From NCBI GenBank assembly GCA_936450465.1, contig OW388293.1, positions 22,531,860-22,595,859 on the forward strand: 64,000 bases of DNA, written 5' to 3'. Position 1 is the stretch's first letter. The number at the start of each line of letters is the position of its first letter. Positions 34,080 through 48,494 of this stretch are shown piece after piece. Under the pieces are notes generated by a model, which ran no database searches, had not been told where the DNA came from, and saw only the letters and a program-made list of their open reading frames with translations. A program made the translations under genes and the position numbers. Source of the stretch: Gibbula magus (lineage: Eukaryota > Mollusca > Gastropoda > Trochida > Trochidae).

Positions 34080-36995
34080 AAGTGTTCGATTCCTAGATTA
34101 TGAAGGGTTCTCAAATAGTGTTTCTATCTTATCTACAGACTACAGGGGTCGATTCCTAGATTGTGAAGGCATCTCAAATAGTTTTTTCTAGCTTATCAAC
34201 AGGCTACAGGGGTCGATTCCTAGATTGTGAAGAGCTTTCAACTCGTATCTCTATCTTGTCTACCGGCTACCGAGGTCGATTTCTAGATTGTGAAGGCTTC
34301 TCAAATAGTTTTTCTATCTGATCTACCGACTACCGGGGTCAATTCCTAGATTGTGAAGGCTTCTCAAATAGTTTTTCTATCTTATCAACATGTTACAGGG
34401 GTCGATTCCTAGATAGTGAGGAGCTTTCAACTCGTATCTCTATCTTATCGAGCGGCTACCAGGGTCGATTCCTAGATTGTGAAGGCATCTCAAATAGTTT
34501 TTCTACCGTATCAACAGGCTACAGGGGTCGATTCCTAGATTGTGAGGAGCTTTCAACTCGTATCTCTATCTTATCTACCGGCTACCGAGGTCGATTCCTA
34601 GATTGTGAAGGCTTCTCAAATAGTTTTTCTATTTTATCTATATACTAGAGGGGTCGATTCCTAGATTGTGAAGGGTAATGATATTTCATCTTACGACTAC
34701 AGGGGTCGATCCCTAGATTGTGAGGAGCTTTCAACTCGTATCTCTATCTTATCTACCGGCTACCGAGGTCGATTCCTAGATTGTGAAGGCTTCTTAAATA
34801 GTTTTTCTTTTTTATCTATATACTAGAGGGGTCGATTCCTAGATTGTGAAGTGTTATGATATTTCATCTAACGACAACAGGGGTCGATTCCTAGATTGTG
34901 AAGGAATCTCAAATAGTGTTTCTGTCTCATCAACAGGACACATTGGTCGATTCCTAGATTGTGAAGGGTTATGATATTTCATCTTACGACTACAGGGGTC
35001 GATTCGTAGATTGTGAGGATCTTTCAAATCGTATCTATATCTTATCTACCGGCTGCCGGGGTCGATTCCTAGATTGTGAAGGCATCTCAAAGGGTGTTTT
35101 TATTTTATCTACATACTATAGGGGTCGATTCCTAGATTGTGAAGGGTTATGATATTTCATCTACCGACTACAGGGGTCAATTTTTAAATTATGAAGGCTT
35201 CTCAAATAGTGTTTCTATCTTATCAACAGGCAACAGGGGTCGATTCCTAGATTGAGAGGAGCTTTCAACTCGTATCTCTATCTTATCTACCGGCTACCGG
35301 GCTCGATTCCTAGATTGTGAAGGCTTCTCAAATAGTGTTTCTATTTTGTCTTCATAATATAGGGGTCGATTCCTAGATTGTGAAGTGTTATGATATTTCA
35401 TCTAACGACAACAGGGGTCGATTCCTAGATTGTGAAGGAATCTCAAATAGTGTTTCTGTCTCATCAACAGACTACATTGGTCGATTCCTAGATTGTGAAG
35501 GGTTATGATATTTCATCTAACGACTAAAGGGGTCGATTCCTAGATTATGAGGAGCTTTCAAATCGTAACTCTATCTTATCTACCGGCTACCGGGCTCGAT
35601 TCCTAGATTGTGAAGGCATCTCAAATAGTTTTTTCTATCTTATCTATCGGCTACAGGGGTCGATTCCTAGATTGTGAGGAGCCTTCAACTCGTATCTCTA
35701 TCTTATGTACCGGCTACCGGGCTCGATTCCTAGATTGTGAAGGCTTCTCAAATAGTGTTTCTATTTTATCTATATACTTTAGGGGTCGATTCCTAGATTG
35801 TGAAGTGTTATGATATTTCATCTAACGACAACAGGGGTCGATTCCTAGATTGTGAAGGAATCTCAAATAGTGTTTCTGTTTCATCAACAGACTACATTGG
35901 TCGATTCCTAGATTGTGAAGGGTTATGATATTTCATCTAACGACTACAGGGGTCGATTCCTAGATTGTGAGGAGCTTTCAACTCGTATCTCTATCTTATC
36001 TACCGGCTACCGAGTTCGATTCCTAGATTGTGAAGGCTTCTCAAATAGTTTTTCTATCTCATCTACCGACTACCGGGGTCAATTCCTAGATTGTGAAGGC
36101 TTCTGAAATAGTTTTTCTATTTTATCTACATACTATAGGGGTCGATTCCTAGATTGTGAAGGGTTATGATATTTCATATAACGACTACAGGGGTCGATTC
36201 TTAGATTGTGAAAGCATCTAAATAGTTTTTTCTATCTTATCTACAGACTACAGGGGTCGATTCCTAGATTGTGAAGGCATCTCAAATAGTTTTTCTATCT
36301 TATCTATCGGCTAAAGGGGTCGATTCGTAGATTGTGAGGAGCTTTCAACTCGTATCTATATCTTATCTACCGGCTACCGGGGTCGATTCTTAGATTGTGA
36401 AGGCTTCTCAAATAGTTTTTCTATTTTATCTACATACTAGAGGGGTCGATTCCTAGATTTTGAAGGGTTATGATATTTCATCTAGCGACTTCAGGGGTCG
36501 ATTCCTAGATTGAGGAGGCATCTCAAATACCTTTTCTATCATATACACAGGCTACAGGGACGATTTTGAGATTGTGAAGGGTTCCCAAATAGTTTGTCCA
36601 TCTTATCTACACAGTATAGGGATCGATTCTTAGATTGTGAAGAGCTTTCATCACGTTTCTCTATCTACAGGGTGAAAGGGTCGATCCCTGTATTGCGAGG
36701 AGCTTTCAACTCGTATCTCAACTTATCTACCGGCTACCGGGCTCGATTCCTAGATTGTGAAGGCTTCTCAAATAGTGTTTCTATTTTAACTACATACTAT
36801 AGGGGTCGATTCCTAGATTGTGAAGGGTTATGATATTTCATCTTACGACTACAGGGGTCGATTCCGAGATTCCTAGATCTCTATTTTATCTTCCGAATGT
36901 AGGTGTCGAATTCCTAGATCGTGAAGGGTTGTGATATTTCATCTACAGACTGTATTAGTCGATTCCTAGATTGTGCGAAGGGTTATGATACAAAA
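34080..36995 (+). repeat. Satellite arm, two interleaved monomers (63 and 52 bp), forward orientation
   Basis: About fifty units by length. Each begins with the core GGTCGATTCCTAGATTGTGA. The 63-bp form continues with AAGGCTTCTCAAATAGTTTT; the 52-bp form with AGGGTTATGATATTTCATCT. Forms are interspersed in short higher-order blocks. Open frames such as YRGRFLDCEG repeats arise because 63 is a multiple of three and are not taken as protein. Confidence 0.92.
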
Positions 36996-37239
36996 TAACA
37001 AGGGACGGGGGAAACGTAACATTTGTTCATATAAAGGAACACTAAGAGTTTTGCATTGAATTGAATTAATGTTTATAACCTTGTTATTGAAGTTTATGAA
37101 AACATTGATACTACTTTTAAGGATGAATCAACAAAGTAAAGTATACTTGTTATCTGTAATAACATGATTAAAAGAGGATTATCTTCTTCCAACTGATCAG
37201 TTAACTTAGATTTTAACTTAATTGGATAAACTAATTGGT

Positions 37240-38760
37240 GTTCGGAAAAAAAGTCCTCGGAACAAAAAGTATCGGTAAAAAGTCCTAAATTTACCTAAGA
37301 AAAAAAGTCCTCGGAAAAAAGTACTAAAAACTTATGTTGTGTTTTTTTCCATTCTTTTTTTGTCATATAACAATGTAATAGACAATAAATAGATACAGCA
37401 ATGTATTTGACTAAGTAATAGGATCTTAATCTCTGGTTTTTAATCATTTATCCAACTGCAAATATCATATTTATTCACCTCAATATGGACAGGTATTATT
37501 CAGACAAATATATCATTTACATATGATTTACAGGTTTCTTATTCCACATATTGGAAACATATCATTCACTGGACAAGATATCATACTACAATGTACAAGA
37601 TTTGACTTGGCACAACTGGACACATATGGCCATCTAACTCAAGCTTCAAACCACCTGTGCTTCATTTTTGAGATATATATAAATACACATTTCACAAATT
37701 TTTAGTTGAATTAATCATCTCAATATATCATTGTAAATGTATAAGTCAATCTGTTAGAATCATATTGGTAAACTACTGGGATATACCCACTCTGTTAAAA
37801 TCACATTTCAATAATTGGCAAACACTTTAATTCCTGGGATATACCCACTCTGCTAAAATCATATTCCATTTGGTAAATACCTAAATGCAAGGATATACCC
37901 ACTCCGCTAAAAACACATTTCAATTGGCAAACACTGTTAATCCTGGGGTATACCCCCTCTGCTGAGATCACATGTCAATGGGTTAACACTGCATGCTACA
38001 TCCTGGGACATATTGCTAAAATCACATTTATATTGGCAAACAGTACTTGGCAACATTACTATTTACTAATCTAACATTAGTCATACTTAAATTTTGATGA
38101 AAATATATATTTACTCTGTTTTCATACATATTTTTTATATAATAGGACTTTTTTCCAAGGACTTGTTTACCGATACTTTTTTTCCGAGGACTTTTTTTTA
38201 CCAAAATCAAACTAATTTACTATTACAACATTTGTCACCTTTGATCTGCAAGACTATATTCCAGAACAAAAACATTTAAACTGTTACTGTACTGTTGCAA
38301 ATACCCCAAACATGTCTTACCAAGTAAAACAAATCACTTATAATCACTAATCACTGATCTGTAACTTCAAAGATGACATTGTGCTAATGTGACATCGTGC
38401 TTCTATATATTATAATATATTGTTAAACTTGTTTAATAAAAACACTTGAAAACTGTTGCCAAGTTGCCAAGTACTGTTTGCCAAATTAATTGTGATTTTA
38501 GCAATATGCCCCATATTGTAGCTTGCAGTGTTTACCTTCTGACATGTGATCTCAGCGGAGTGGATATACTCCAGGATTTACAGTGTTTGCCAATTGAAAT
38601 GTGTTTCTAGCGGAGTGGGTATATCCTTGCATTTTGGTATTTACCAATTGGAATATGATTGTAGCAGTGTGGGTATATCCCAGGAATTAAAGTGTTTGCC
38701 AATTATTGAAATGTGATTTTAACAGATTGACGTATACATTCATAATGAAATATTGAGATG
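37240..38760 (+). repeat. Palindromic centre of the foldback block
   Basis: Two nested inverted pairs: 37240-37340 against 38140-38215 (AAAAGTCCTCGGAA and TTCCGAGGACTTTT), and 37690-38060 against 38440-38760. The second pair consists of tandem lines of GGGATATACCCACTCTG...AAATCACATTTCAAT...TTGGCAAACACT, about 65 bp each, with their inverse. Confidence 0.82.
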
Positions 38761-39319
38761 ATGAAATACATGATCTCAGTGTGCTATACATGTACATGTA
38801 CACGAAAATACTCTTTAAACATTTGAATACAAACTTTATGATTTACTAAATGTAGTCTCAATGTTATAATTTGTTATTCTTCCAAGCTCTTCTGTGGATA
38901 AAGGGCAGACTGTAATAGGTATACCCTGCAAGTTTTCTTGCATACTTGTAATAACTGTTACATATGGTGATTATTGTTTTATTGGCGATATAAGGCGATG
39001 TTTCTATATAGATTCTAATATTAATACTAATGTTAAGGACATCTATGTAGAAACATTGCCGATACAGAATAAATTTTTGTATATACACTGTATCTAGTCT
39101 TCATCACCCTAACTTCTAGAATATGCCATTCAAAAACGTCAATACATTAATTTATACACAACTATACCAGTGTGAGTCCAGCAGTAAGCAAGTGTATGCA
39201 GCAGTCACTGATGTTTGATGTTTGGTGGGATGTCACTGTCCATACCATCAACAGTGTGGTGTCGTCTGTAATTAGCCGTGAGTGACTGGATAATCCCAGT
39301 TAATTAGTTAAAACAACAC

Positions 39320-39458
<139 letters not shown>

Positions 39459-39659
39459 CAATACATGGTTAGAAATCACTTTTTTTTATCATATCAGCCA
39501 CCTAAAAGGATTATGAGAGACCTTAATAAAAATATCCATAAAATATACATTACATAAACAATACTAAAAGCATAAACAGGGTTTTATTGTAGTCGCTTGA
39601 CGACAAATTAAAACCCGTCACCATCTAGGACTATGTCGTTATAGTTGGTAGATTTAATA

Positions 39660-41815
<2,156 letters not shown>

Positions 41816-41820
41816 CTTAC

Positions 41821-41905
41821 AAACAAATTCCTAGATTGTGATCATTCTCAGATTGTTAGGGTCGAACAATCTGCAGATTGTTTAAACAATCTAGGAATGG
41901 TGAAA
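41821..41905 (-). repeat. Right 85-bp inverted end of the foldback block
   Basis: Mirror of 33913-33997. The next 40 bp (41906-41945) hold another partial copy with ATTGTGAGCTCACAAT and a perfect 20-bp palindrome around CTGCAG. Confidence 0.88.
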
Positions 41906-41946
41906 TATTCCTAGATTGTGAGCTCACAATCTGCAGATTGTGATAT

Positions 41947-42560
41947 ACCCTAAAGGGTTCGTAACATAGCCACACCGCCGTCCCTCACCTCGAAGCGGAG
42001 CAAGACAGCTTGAAGACACGTGAATACGGAATCCCAGCTTTAGTACTTTGCACAAAAACTCGTCCAGGCCCAACTGACGCCAGTTGGCCACGAAGCGGGA
42101 GAGACGGCCCAAAACGGGACCATCCCAAGAGTCTAAGCCCGGTGGTGGGAGAACTGGAAAGCGCCACATGTCATTTCCTTGGGGTCCCTCCGTGGGCTCG
42201 CCCCTTCCCTCCTCGATGTCGATTGGAGTTCCGTTTCGGGCTGGGACCAGCCTGAAAGTCGGGAGACTTGTTCGGTCGACCCCTGGCGTTGAGCGGAGAG
42301 GGGAGGGAGGAGGTCCGTACTTCTTATTCTTTGAAGTGGACGAAGGGGTCCATGATCACTCCGACGTCAACCAGTTAGTGAGTTCATGTTGTTGTGTCTC
42401 CTGGTGCTGACGGAGGGCATTCCCAATCTGTTCGCCGAACAGAGTTGAAGCGGAGGCCGGTACGATAGTCACGTACCATCGTGACGATATGGTAAATCCA
42501 TGCGGGACAAAAATGTCTAATGTAAGTGAGACTGCAGAGATACGCGCGACACTCAGCATA
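41947..42560 (-). pseudogene. DIRS-like gag end and RT start, frameshifted
   Basis: The frame at 41924-42169 reads VLGRLSRFVANWRQLGLDEF, resembling the G-RL..F...W...T stretch that opens DIRS-type RT regions. Upstream, 42356-42559 reads SASTLFGEQIGNALRQHQET, gag-like. Frames are broken between the two, and the RT sequence stops at the foldback block. Confidence 0.5.
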
Positions 42561-43200
42561 ACCCGGTGAGTGATCCGGCGAACATTGGCAAACCAAAGAC
42601 AACTCCCTATCCTCCTGAACGATAGGCAGGTCTAGACACGGCGACAAACGAGTGGAGTTGAACTCCGTAGCATACTCGTCTAACACGGCGAGCGAAGTGG
42701 AGAAAAGCCGGAATGAGTAAGGCGAAGCCATCTCCGACAGTGAGACACATTGACTGACGCTGGAGAGAAGAAACCAGTAACACACGTTTGGACCGGACAC
42801 GCACACTCGAAGACATCGCCTAGCGAACCTAAGACAAAACACCCCTAAGTCCAAAAGGCGACATGTCCGCCCAGTCTTGCAAACTGGTACAGTACTGAAC
42901 GCTCCATCCATCCATGCGGAAGCCACTAACCAACTAGCATCAACACGCACCGAAGATGATTCAAGAAGGCGTCAGTATTCCTCGGCGTCGATACAAGTTC
43001 CTCCGTACGCTCCGGTACCGGAGAGGTAGCCTAATCAAACGCCAGATGGCGTCGTCTCGAGAAGGCGTCGTTTCGAAACACTCCCTCCGCCTATGCGACA
43101 GACTGAGGCCTAACATCAGAAGCGTTGTCTCGTCTTGTTAGCGACAAAAAGAGAAGTGATGTTACTGGGGTAAGCCACCTAGCGGGGAGCGAGGGTGTAG
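42561..43200 (-). mobile_element. GC-rich 5' part of the DIRS-like element
   Basis: Frames 42384-42950 and 42607-42816 are open, but I recognise no motif. Composition matches the adjacent RT-start fragment rather than the AT-rich flanks, and it ends abruptly near 43200. Confidence 0.4.
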
Positions 43201-43232
43201 GGAGGTAACTCTCTTCATTTTACTGTGTTATA

Positions 43233-43640
43233 TTGCCAATGCCAAAAGATTACTTCACTGTTATACATAAAGCAATTTGCCAAATGTGGCAAAGTGACTG
43301 GGAACATGGCACCGATGCCAGACATATGTACAACTTATGCCCTAAAGTCAATAAGCATGTAAAGATTCGTCGTCAAAAGAGAAGAGATGAAGTCGTTTTG
43401 ACTCGATTAAGACTCGGCCACTGTGGCTTAAATGGATACAAACACATTTTAGACAAGGATAAATCTTTAATGTGTCAGGATTGTGCTGGCAATTGCCCAG
43501 AAACTGTTTTTCATTTTTTAATTGAGTGCGAGGAAAATAATATCCATCGTCAAGAACTTATAGAGGTGGTGTCATCAAGATCAAGTACCTTCGATCTGAG
43601 GTCTATTATTGGAGAAAACCTGCTGTATGGTGACAGATAA
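43233..43640 (+). mobile_element. 5'-truncated LINE, ORF2 C-terminus
   Basis: A 135-codon frame ending in a stop: VLTRLRLGHCGLNGYKHI, LMCQDCAGNCPETVFHFLIE. The RLRLGHxGL helix and C-x2-C...H...C cluster are typical of the end of I/Jockey-like LINE ORF2 proteins. RT is absent. The 3' end meets the 3' end of the opposite-strand LINE at the (GAAT)n tract. Confidence 0.68.
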
Positions 43641-43670
43641 CGTAGATAACGTAGGCAATACGGGCAAATG

Positions 43671-43697
43671 AATGAATGAATGAATGAATGAATGAAT
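43671..43697 (+). repeat. (GAAT)n tract, LINE 3' tail
   Basis: About six GAAT units. On the minus strand it reads (ATTC)n directly after AATAAAGAG, as expected for a LINE that ends in a short tandem repeat rather than poly(A). Confidence 0.8.
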
Positions 43698-46174
43698 CTC
43701 TTTATTTCCTCCAGACATAAGTCCGAAGATCAATGTACATAAAGCAGTTACATCAGATAATTACAACAAGTCATACATATGTACAGAACAGAGTTAAGAC
43801 AAAGATCTAGTATATACACCTGAGTGAAGAGAGCATGGAATAGAGGAACTTACTAAAGAGGATTACCATACATCTCCATGACATTTCCTCTAAATCGTCA
43901 GTTAATGGTATTTCACCTCCAGCAAAGAGAGCCAACATTTCATTTTCAGTTAGTAATTCTATTTGTACATATGCATTTACATCAAAGAGGTCTATAAGTT
44001 TTGAAAAGAATTGATTCCTGTCGTACATAAAGTGTTCACAATGTAAAATAATATGGCAGTCATAGTCATTACAGTGTCTTTCACACAGTTCACAATATTT
44101 CGAGAATTTTGCACTTGAGCTGACTTGTAGACAAAATGTTAAAATATCTCTGTATTGTGGATAGATATACATCAAATTATATAATCTATGTACAGCAAAT
44201 GTTTTGTGGGTAAGGCGGTATCTGGACATATCCAGCCGCAAACAAACTTGGGTATGCCATCGTACAGATTCAGTTTCACAGCTTATAACTATTTTACGCC
44301 ATGAAGATTTACATGGAAACGTTCCAGTTTCAAGATAGTCATTAACGTACTTAAAGAGATTGTAGTTACGAACAGTTTGTAGAAGTGTGTCACATATACT
44401 ATGCGATGCTGCTGTTCTAGTTTGAAGAGTTGCTAGTTGAACACAAAATAAGTCCTTAAAGGAGGAGTAGCATTGACTGTTCGCTAATCTACCAAAGAAT
44501 AAAAGTCTACATTTATTTAGGTAGCCAGTCATGCTCCATAAACCAAGGTTTCCTAACACTGAGGCAGAGGAAAATCGTTTACCGAAACCTTGAATACGCT
44601 TAGCAAAATATCTTTGTGTGATTTCTACCAGTTCATAATCTTTACCTCGCAGAATAGGTAAGAGTTCGCATCCATAGAAGCTTGTGGGAAATATCATCCT
44701 CTTCCATATTTTAACACACGTAATAGGGTGGAGATCGTTACAGTTTAGCCCAAAATTACTGAGAGAGTTTACAGACTGTCATGGTTTTTGACAATATGCC
44801 TGGACTCTAGACTTGGAGGATAAATCAGAGGAGAGTAGGATTCCTCCATATTTGACACTATCACTTATTGCGATATCTGATTCCCCAAATTTGAAAGAAC
44901 AACCACTAAGTTGTTTTCTAGACTTACTGAATATAATACAAGTACTCTTAGAGCCATTATATATGAGACGCCACTTACAAGCATAGTCATACACAGTGTC
45001 AAGTGATGATTGAAGACCTTTAGGAGATGTAGAAGCAAGTGTAGTGTCAACAGCTAACAAAAAAACACGGGATATCAATACCATATGTACGGATACAATT
45101 GCTCAAGGTTCTAAGTTCAGATATTAAGTCATTGATAAAAACAAGGAGAAACCAGGATGATAAGACCCTACCTTGTCAAACACCTTGGTGTATGGCATAT
45201 TCATTTGATTTTAAACCACAATATTGAACAAATGCAGAACTTGATGTGTAGCTTTGGTATAGGAGGTGCCACATTTTCCCTTTTATACCCATTTCATACA
45301 ATTTTAAAAAGAGCCCATTGTGCCAAATACGGTCAAACGCCTTTTCATTATCCATAAAGGCTGTAAATACCCGTGAGTCTCTGTTTATGTAGTAACTTAG
45401 GCTTTCGTTTAAAGTAAAAACTGAATTAGTTGCTCCGTGTTCCTTTCTAAAGCCAAACTGGAGCTTGTCAGGAAAATTGGGTAATATATTCCTGCACCCA
45501 GGTTTCTAATCTAGCGAGAATGACTTTCTCAAATAATTTACCCACACAAGATGTTAGGGTGATTCCTCTATAATTTTTTAGGATCATGTTTGGCTTTTTT
45601 GCCTTTATATATTGGAATAAGTACCCCTTTTCGAAATATGTTAGGGACATTTGTTGATTTTATGATAGAATTAAAGAGAGCAGCTAGAACATTTATGATA
45701 CCTTCGGTACTGTATATTATATGTTCGTTGTGAACACAATCCGGGCCAGGAGATTTATCTTTATGAAGACTTTTTACATGCCCTTTTAATTCGCCTGGTG
45801 TAATACATTTACACAAGGTATCATCATCACAGGAGGGATATTCTTGACGTATTTGATTTATCTTTCTGTCAACAGATATTTTAAAGTCATTATCAAATAA
45901 CGAGGAGGAATGTGGCTTAGCCAGGTCAGCAAAGTAATCACCCCACACTTCACAGATATTTTCTGCTGTGTTTGCCCTTTTGCTGCCCGTTACAAGTTAT
46001 TTGGCTCGTAACAGGGCTCTGCCGCCTCATTTTGCGGACAGACCGAAAGAATGTACCTACGTCGGCATCAGAACACCTTTCTAGTTCTTTAACTGTATGT
46101 GAATGTTGTTTCCTTTTAGACTTCCGATGTAAACGTCTAAACTCCCGCTTAGTTGATTTGTAATCACAGTACAA
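43671..46174 (-). mobile_element. LINE with broken reverse transcriptase, 5' truncated
   Basis: Pieces in order on the minus strand: basic linker (46174-45950); RT start with DKSPGPDCVHNEHI and LIPIYKGKKAKHDPK (45948-45568); NYRGITLTSCVGKLFEKVI (45650-45468); AFDRIWHNGLF and VRQG-like with a stop (45380-45160); thumb DYACKWRLIYNGSKSTCI (45084-44779); and an intact 296-codon C-terminal frame (44697-43807) with CELCERHCNDYDCH. The YADD-type box is changed to LAVD and at least three frameshifts interrupt it, so it is dead. The endonuclease region is missing. Ends in (ATTC)n. Confidence 0.8.
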
Positions 46175-46369
46175 TGATGAGTTACTTGCCCTTGGTTTAC
46201 CATTGGCTGCGGTGAGTTATCAACTAGAGTATGTAAATAATAGGTTTTATGAACAAGCTTGCACGTGTAAAGTGATCTCAGTGATGATTCAGCTTGTGAG
46301 AGATAACTCCAAAGATAAACAAATTATTGTTAAAAAAATTGCCTAGTTTATTGTGGCTGTGGAGAAGCC

Positions 46370-46943
46370 ATCCTCGATAATCCAGCGCTATTGTTCCGAT
46401 AAATCTACACACAAGCGCTGGAAAACAGTAAGGGTATTTATCCCTAACCTAGTTACCTCCTCTTGGGTCCATGTTATCCAATCAGAAACGAAACGCAGAC
46501 ACTATCTGCGTAAACAACTCGACCAATCAAAACGCATCACTACCGTTGTTTATAGAAACAAACATCGCAGCGGCCGACTCACTCGATTACGATAAAATTT
46601 GTAACAAATTCAGCGTAGAAAACCTGACAGAAACTCAAAAGAAAGTTTTAAGAAGTCTGTACGAGAAGAAGGGTGTATTCATGTCCATCAAAACGGATGG
46701 AGGTAAATGATTAAAATCCCTGTGCTACCAGGCGTTCCCAATCATCTGCGAAAGCCAAGATCCTGACACGACAGTGCTTGTTATTTCACCCTTGATTTCA
46801 AGTGATCTCATTGGTTGTTAGAAAGCAAGCGTTTCGCTGAGTCATTGCGAAGGGAGCCAACTAGGTTAAGGATAAATACCCTTACTGTTTTCCAGCGCTT
46901 GTGTGTAGATTTATCGGAACAATAGCGCTGGATTATCGAAGAT
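46370..46943 (+). mobile_element. Non-autonomous inverted-repeat element carrying a RecQ-type helicase fragment
   Basis: Terminal inverted repeats of 85 bp (46370-46454 and 46859-46943) differ at only two positions and start ATC(C/T)TCGATAATCCAGCGC. The element is flanked by identical 11-bp direct repeats GTGGAGAAGCC (46359-46369 and 46944-46954). Long TIRs with a 9-11-bp target duplication resemble Mutator-like elements; superfamily is inference. No transposase is present; the interior codes for part of a helicase. Confidence 0.82.
46471..46830 (+). pseudogene. RecQ-like DNA helicase fragment inside the inverted-repeat element
   Basis: The frame reads FSVENLTETQKKVLRSLYEK, GVFMSIKTDGGK, an in-frame stop plus two codons, then SLCYQAFPIICES and TTVLVISPLIS. 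These match, in order, the Q-motif helix, the Walker A box (T-x-G-G-K-S) and motif Ia (VISPLISL) of RecQ/Q1-type helicases. It stops shortly after motif Ia. Helicases of this family unwind 3'-5' during repair; this piece lacks the DEAH box and the second RecA lobe. Confidence 0.68.
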
Positions 46944-46959
46944 GTGGAGAAGCCGACCG

Positions 46960-47900
46960 CTTTGCTTTTGTGTGGTGTCCTGCAAACGCTAATCTAGTTA
47001 GCAAGATATGAAGTATTAGAATTTCATGGAAACCTATATTCCTCTTGACCTTATTATGTCGTTGTATGTTAGTCAGTCCTAGAAACAATACACATTGCTC
47101 TCTATTATTACATCATTATTATAATTTAGTCACCTAAAGTGTAACAACATTACATTTTTAGAGACTGCAACTTAACAAGAAGACCAATATGCACATAAGA
47201 TATTTGTTGTCACGAACAAAAGGCAAAGTTCAAGTCGATATTTTGCAGAGAGGACCACCAACAAGTAAGAGAAACATTTGTTTAGGGGTAATATTAATAA
47301 TACTCTTGATATACACTGACATGTTTGTAGTATCACGTCATGTGTGATACCGTTTTTAAGCCTATACTGATTGTATCAATGATGTATGAATAAGTAAAAA
47401 TCATTTGAATAGATAATAGTCTTGATTAACGTATAACTGTGGTTTCATAAAATTCAATATATACATATTTCAATACAATTCATGGCAATGCTTATCTTCA
47501 TCGCACAATTGTGTGATTAATTCGTTACCTGTTCATTAGTGCGTACCAATGTGCAAAGACATAACCAAATTTTTTGTTCACGAACTCCAGTCCATGCCAA
47601 TTGCGCAATGTATTCATGAACCTTATTCCTGTAGTGTCGTGTAATGCGCACATTCCTGTGTCAAGATAAAGGCAAGACTAGGTCAATTGACGACATTCGT
47701 GAGTAGTCTCCCGTGCTAATGGCAAGAATATTAATCTCACAAGTAAAAGCACTTCAATGTTATTTCACGCATTTCTGGTAGTCCTTCCCGCACTTGGCAC
47801 ACTGCAGAAGTTTATTTCAATTACATGGCCGAACCAATCAACAATGAACATACATTGTATATCTCGTATATATAGGGGTCCCAGGAATGGTTCACCACAT
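46960..47900. other. Stretch without recognised genes; part is duplicated at 52.9 kb
   Basis: 47340-47450 resembles 52860-52985 in direct orientation (TACCGT-TTTAAG, CTATACTGATTGTAT, TTGAATAGATAA). No coding signal. Confidence 0.45.
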
Positions 47901-48234
47901 CATCTCTACTGTGCACAGAATTATACCAAGATACACAAGTGCTGAAAAAATGCCGCAGAAGAACCCTGCAGTACCCTCGACTTCAAGGAATGGTTAAAGG
48001 TGCATCTATTGTGTTTCATAAAATTTAATTTGGTTTTAATACGTTCCAACATACCATATGTGCTGGTTAGAGTACAATATTTCATTAAACTTGCCAATTC
48101 ATCCCCAATCGCCAAAAATATCATAATTACTAGTTTCCAATTAAAATCGAAAAACATCAGTATGCATGTGCAGAAACCGAAACTACGTACATGCCTCATT
48201 TACAAGCACAGTAGTTATATGACCTTTTGAACAA

Positions 48235-48470
48235 CTACAACCAATTTTTTGTCTGTTGCAAATAAGATTCCGAAATTACGTTTGACTTATTGGCGCGCGT
48301 CAATCGCGGTGCATTGTCCGGTTTTCGATCAGATATCACTACTTTTACCTTCATATCGTCAATATAAAAGTTGACTATCACCAAAATGGTAGTTTTTGAT
48401 AACATTCGGTACTTCTTGATAAAATAACACCATTTATAGTGTTTAGAACATGTGACCCCAAACAACACAA
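48235..48470 (+). repeat. One arm of a distant inverted repeat (partner 53520-53720)
   Basis: AAATTACGTTTGACTTATTG, GCGCGCGTCAA, CATTGTCCGGTT, GTACTTCTTGATAAAAT and ATGTGACCCCAA recur inverted at 53520-53720 with moderate divergence. May be two copies of one dispersed element. Confidence 0.6.
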
Positions 48471-48494
48471 TGGATGTACCTTTAATCCTGAGTG

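Noticed and set aside
34961..36833. Plus-strand frames translating as repeated YRGRFLDCEG peptides
   Set aside because: They come from the 63-bp satellite unit, a multiple of three. Frames break at every 52-bp unit or single-base indel, and the same sequence occurs inverted in the right arm. No start, splice or codon evidence.
42384..42950. 188-codon minus-strand protein-coding gene
   Set aside because: No recognisable domain; it lies in the GC-rich DIRS-like segment, where long open frames arise easily, and neighbouring frames look equally open.
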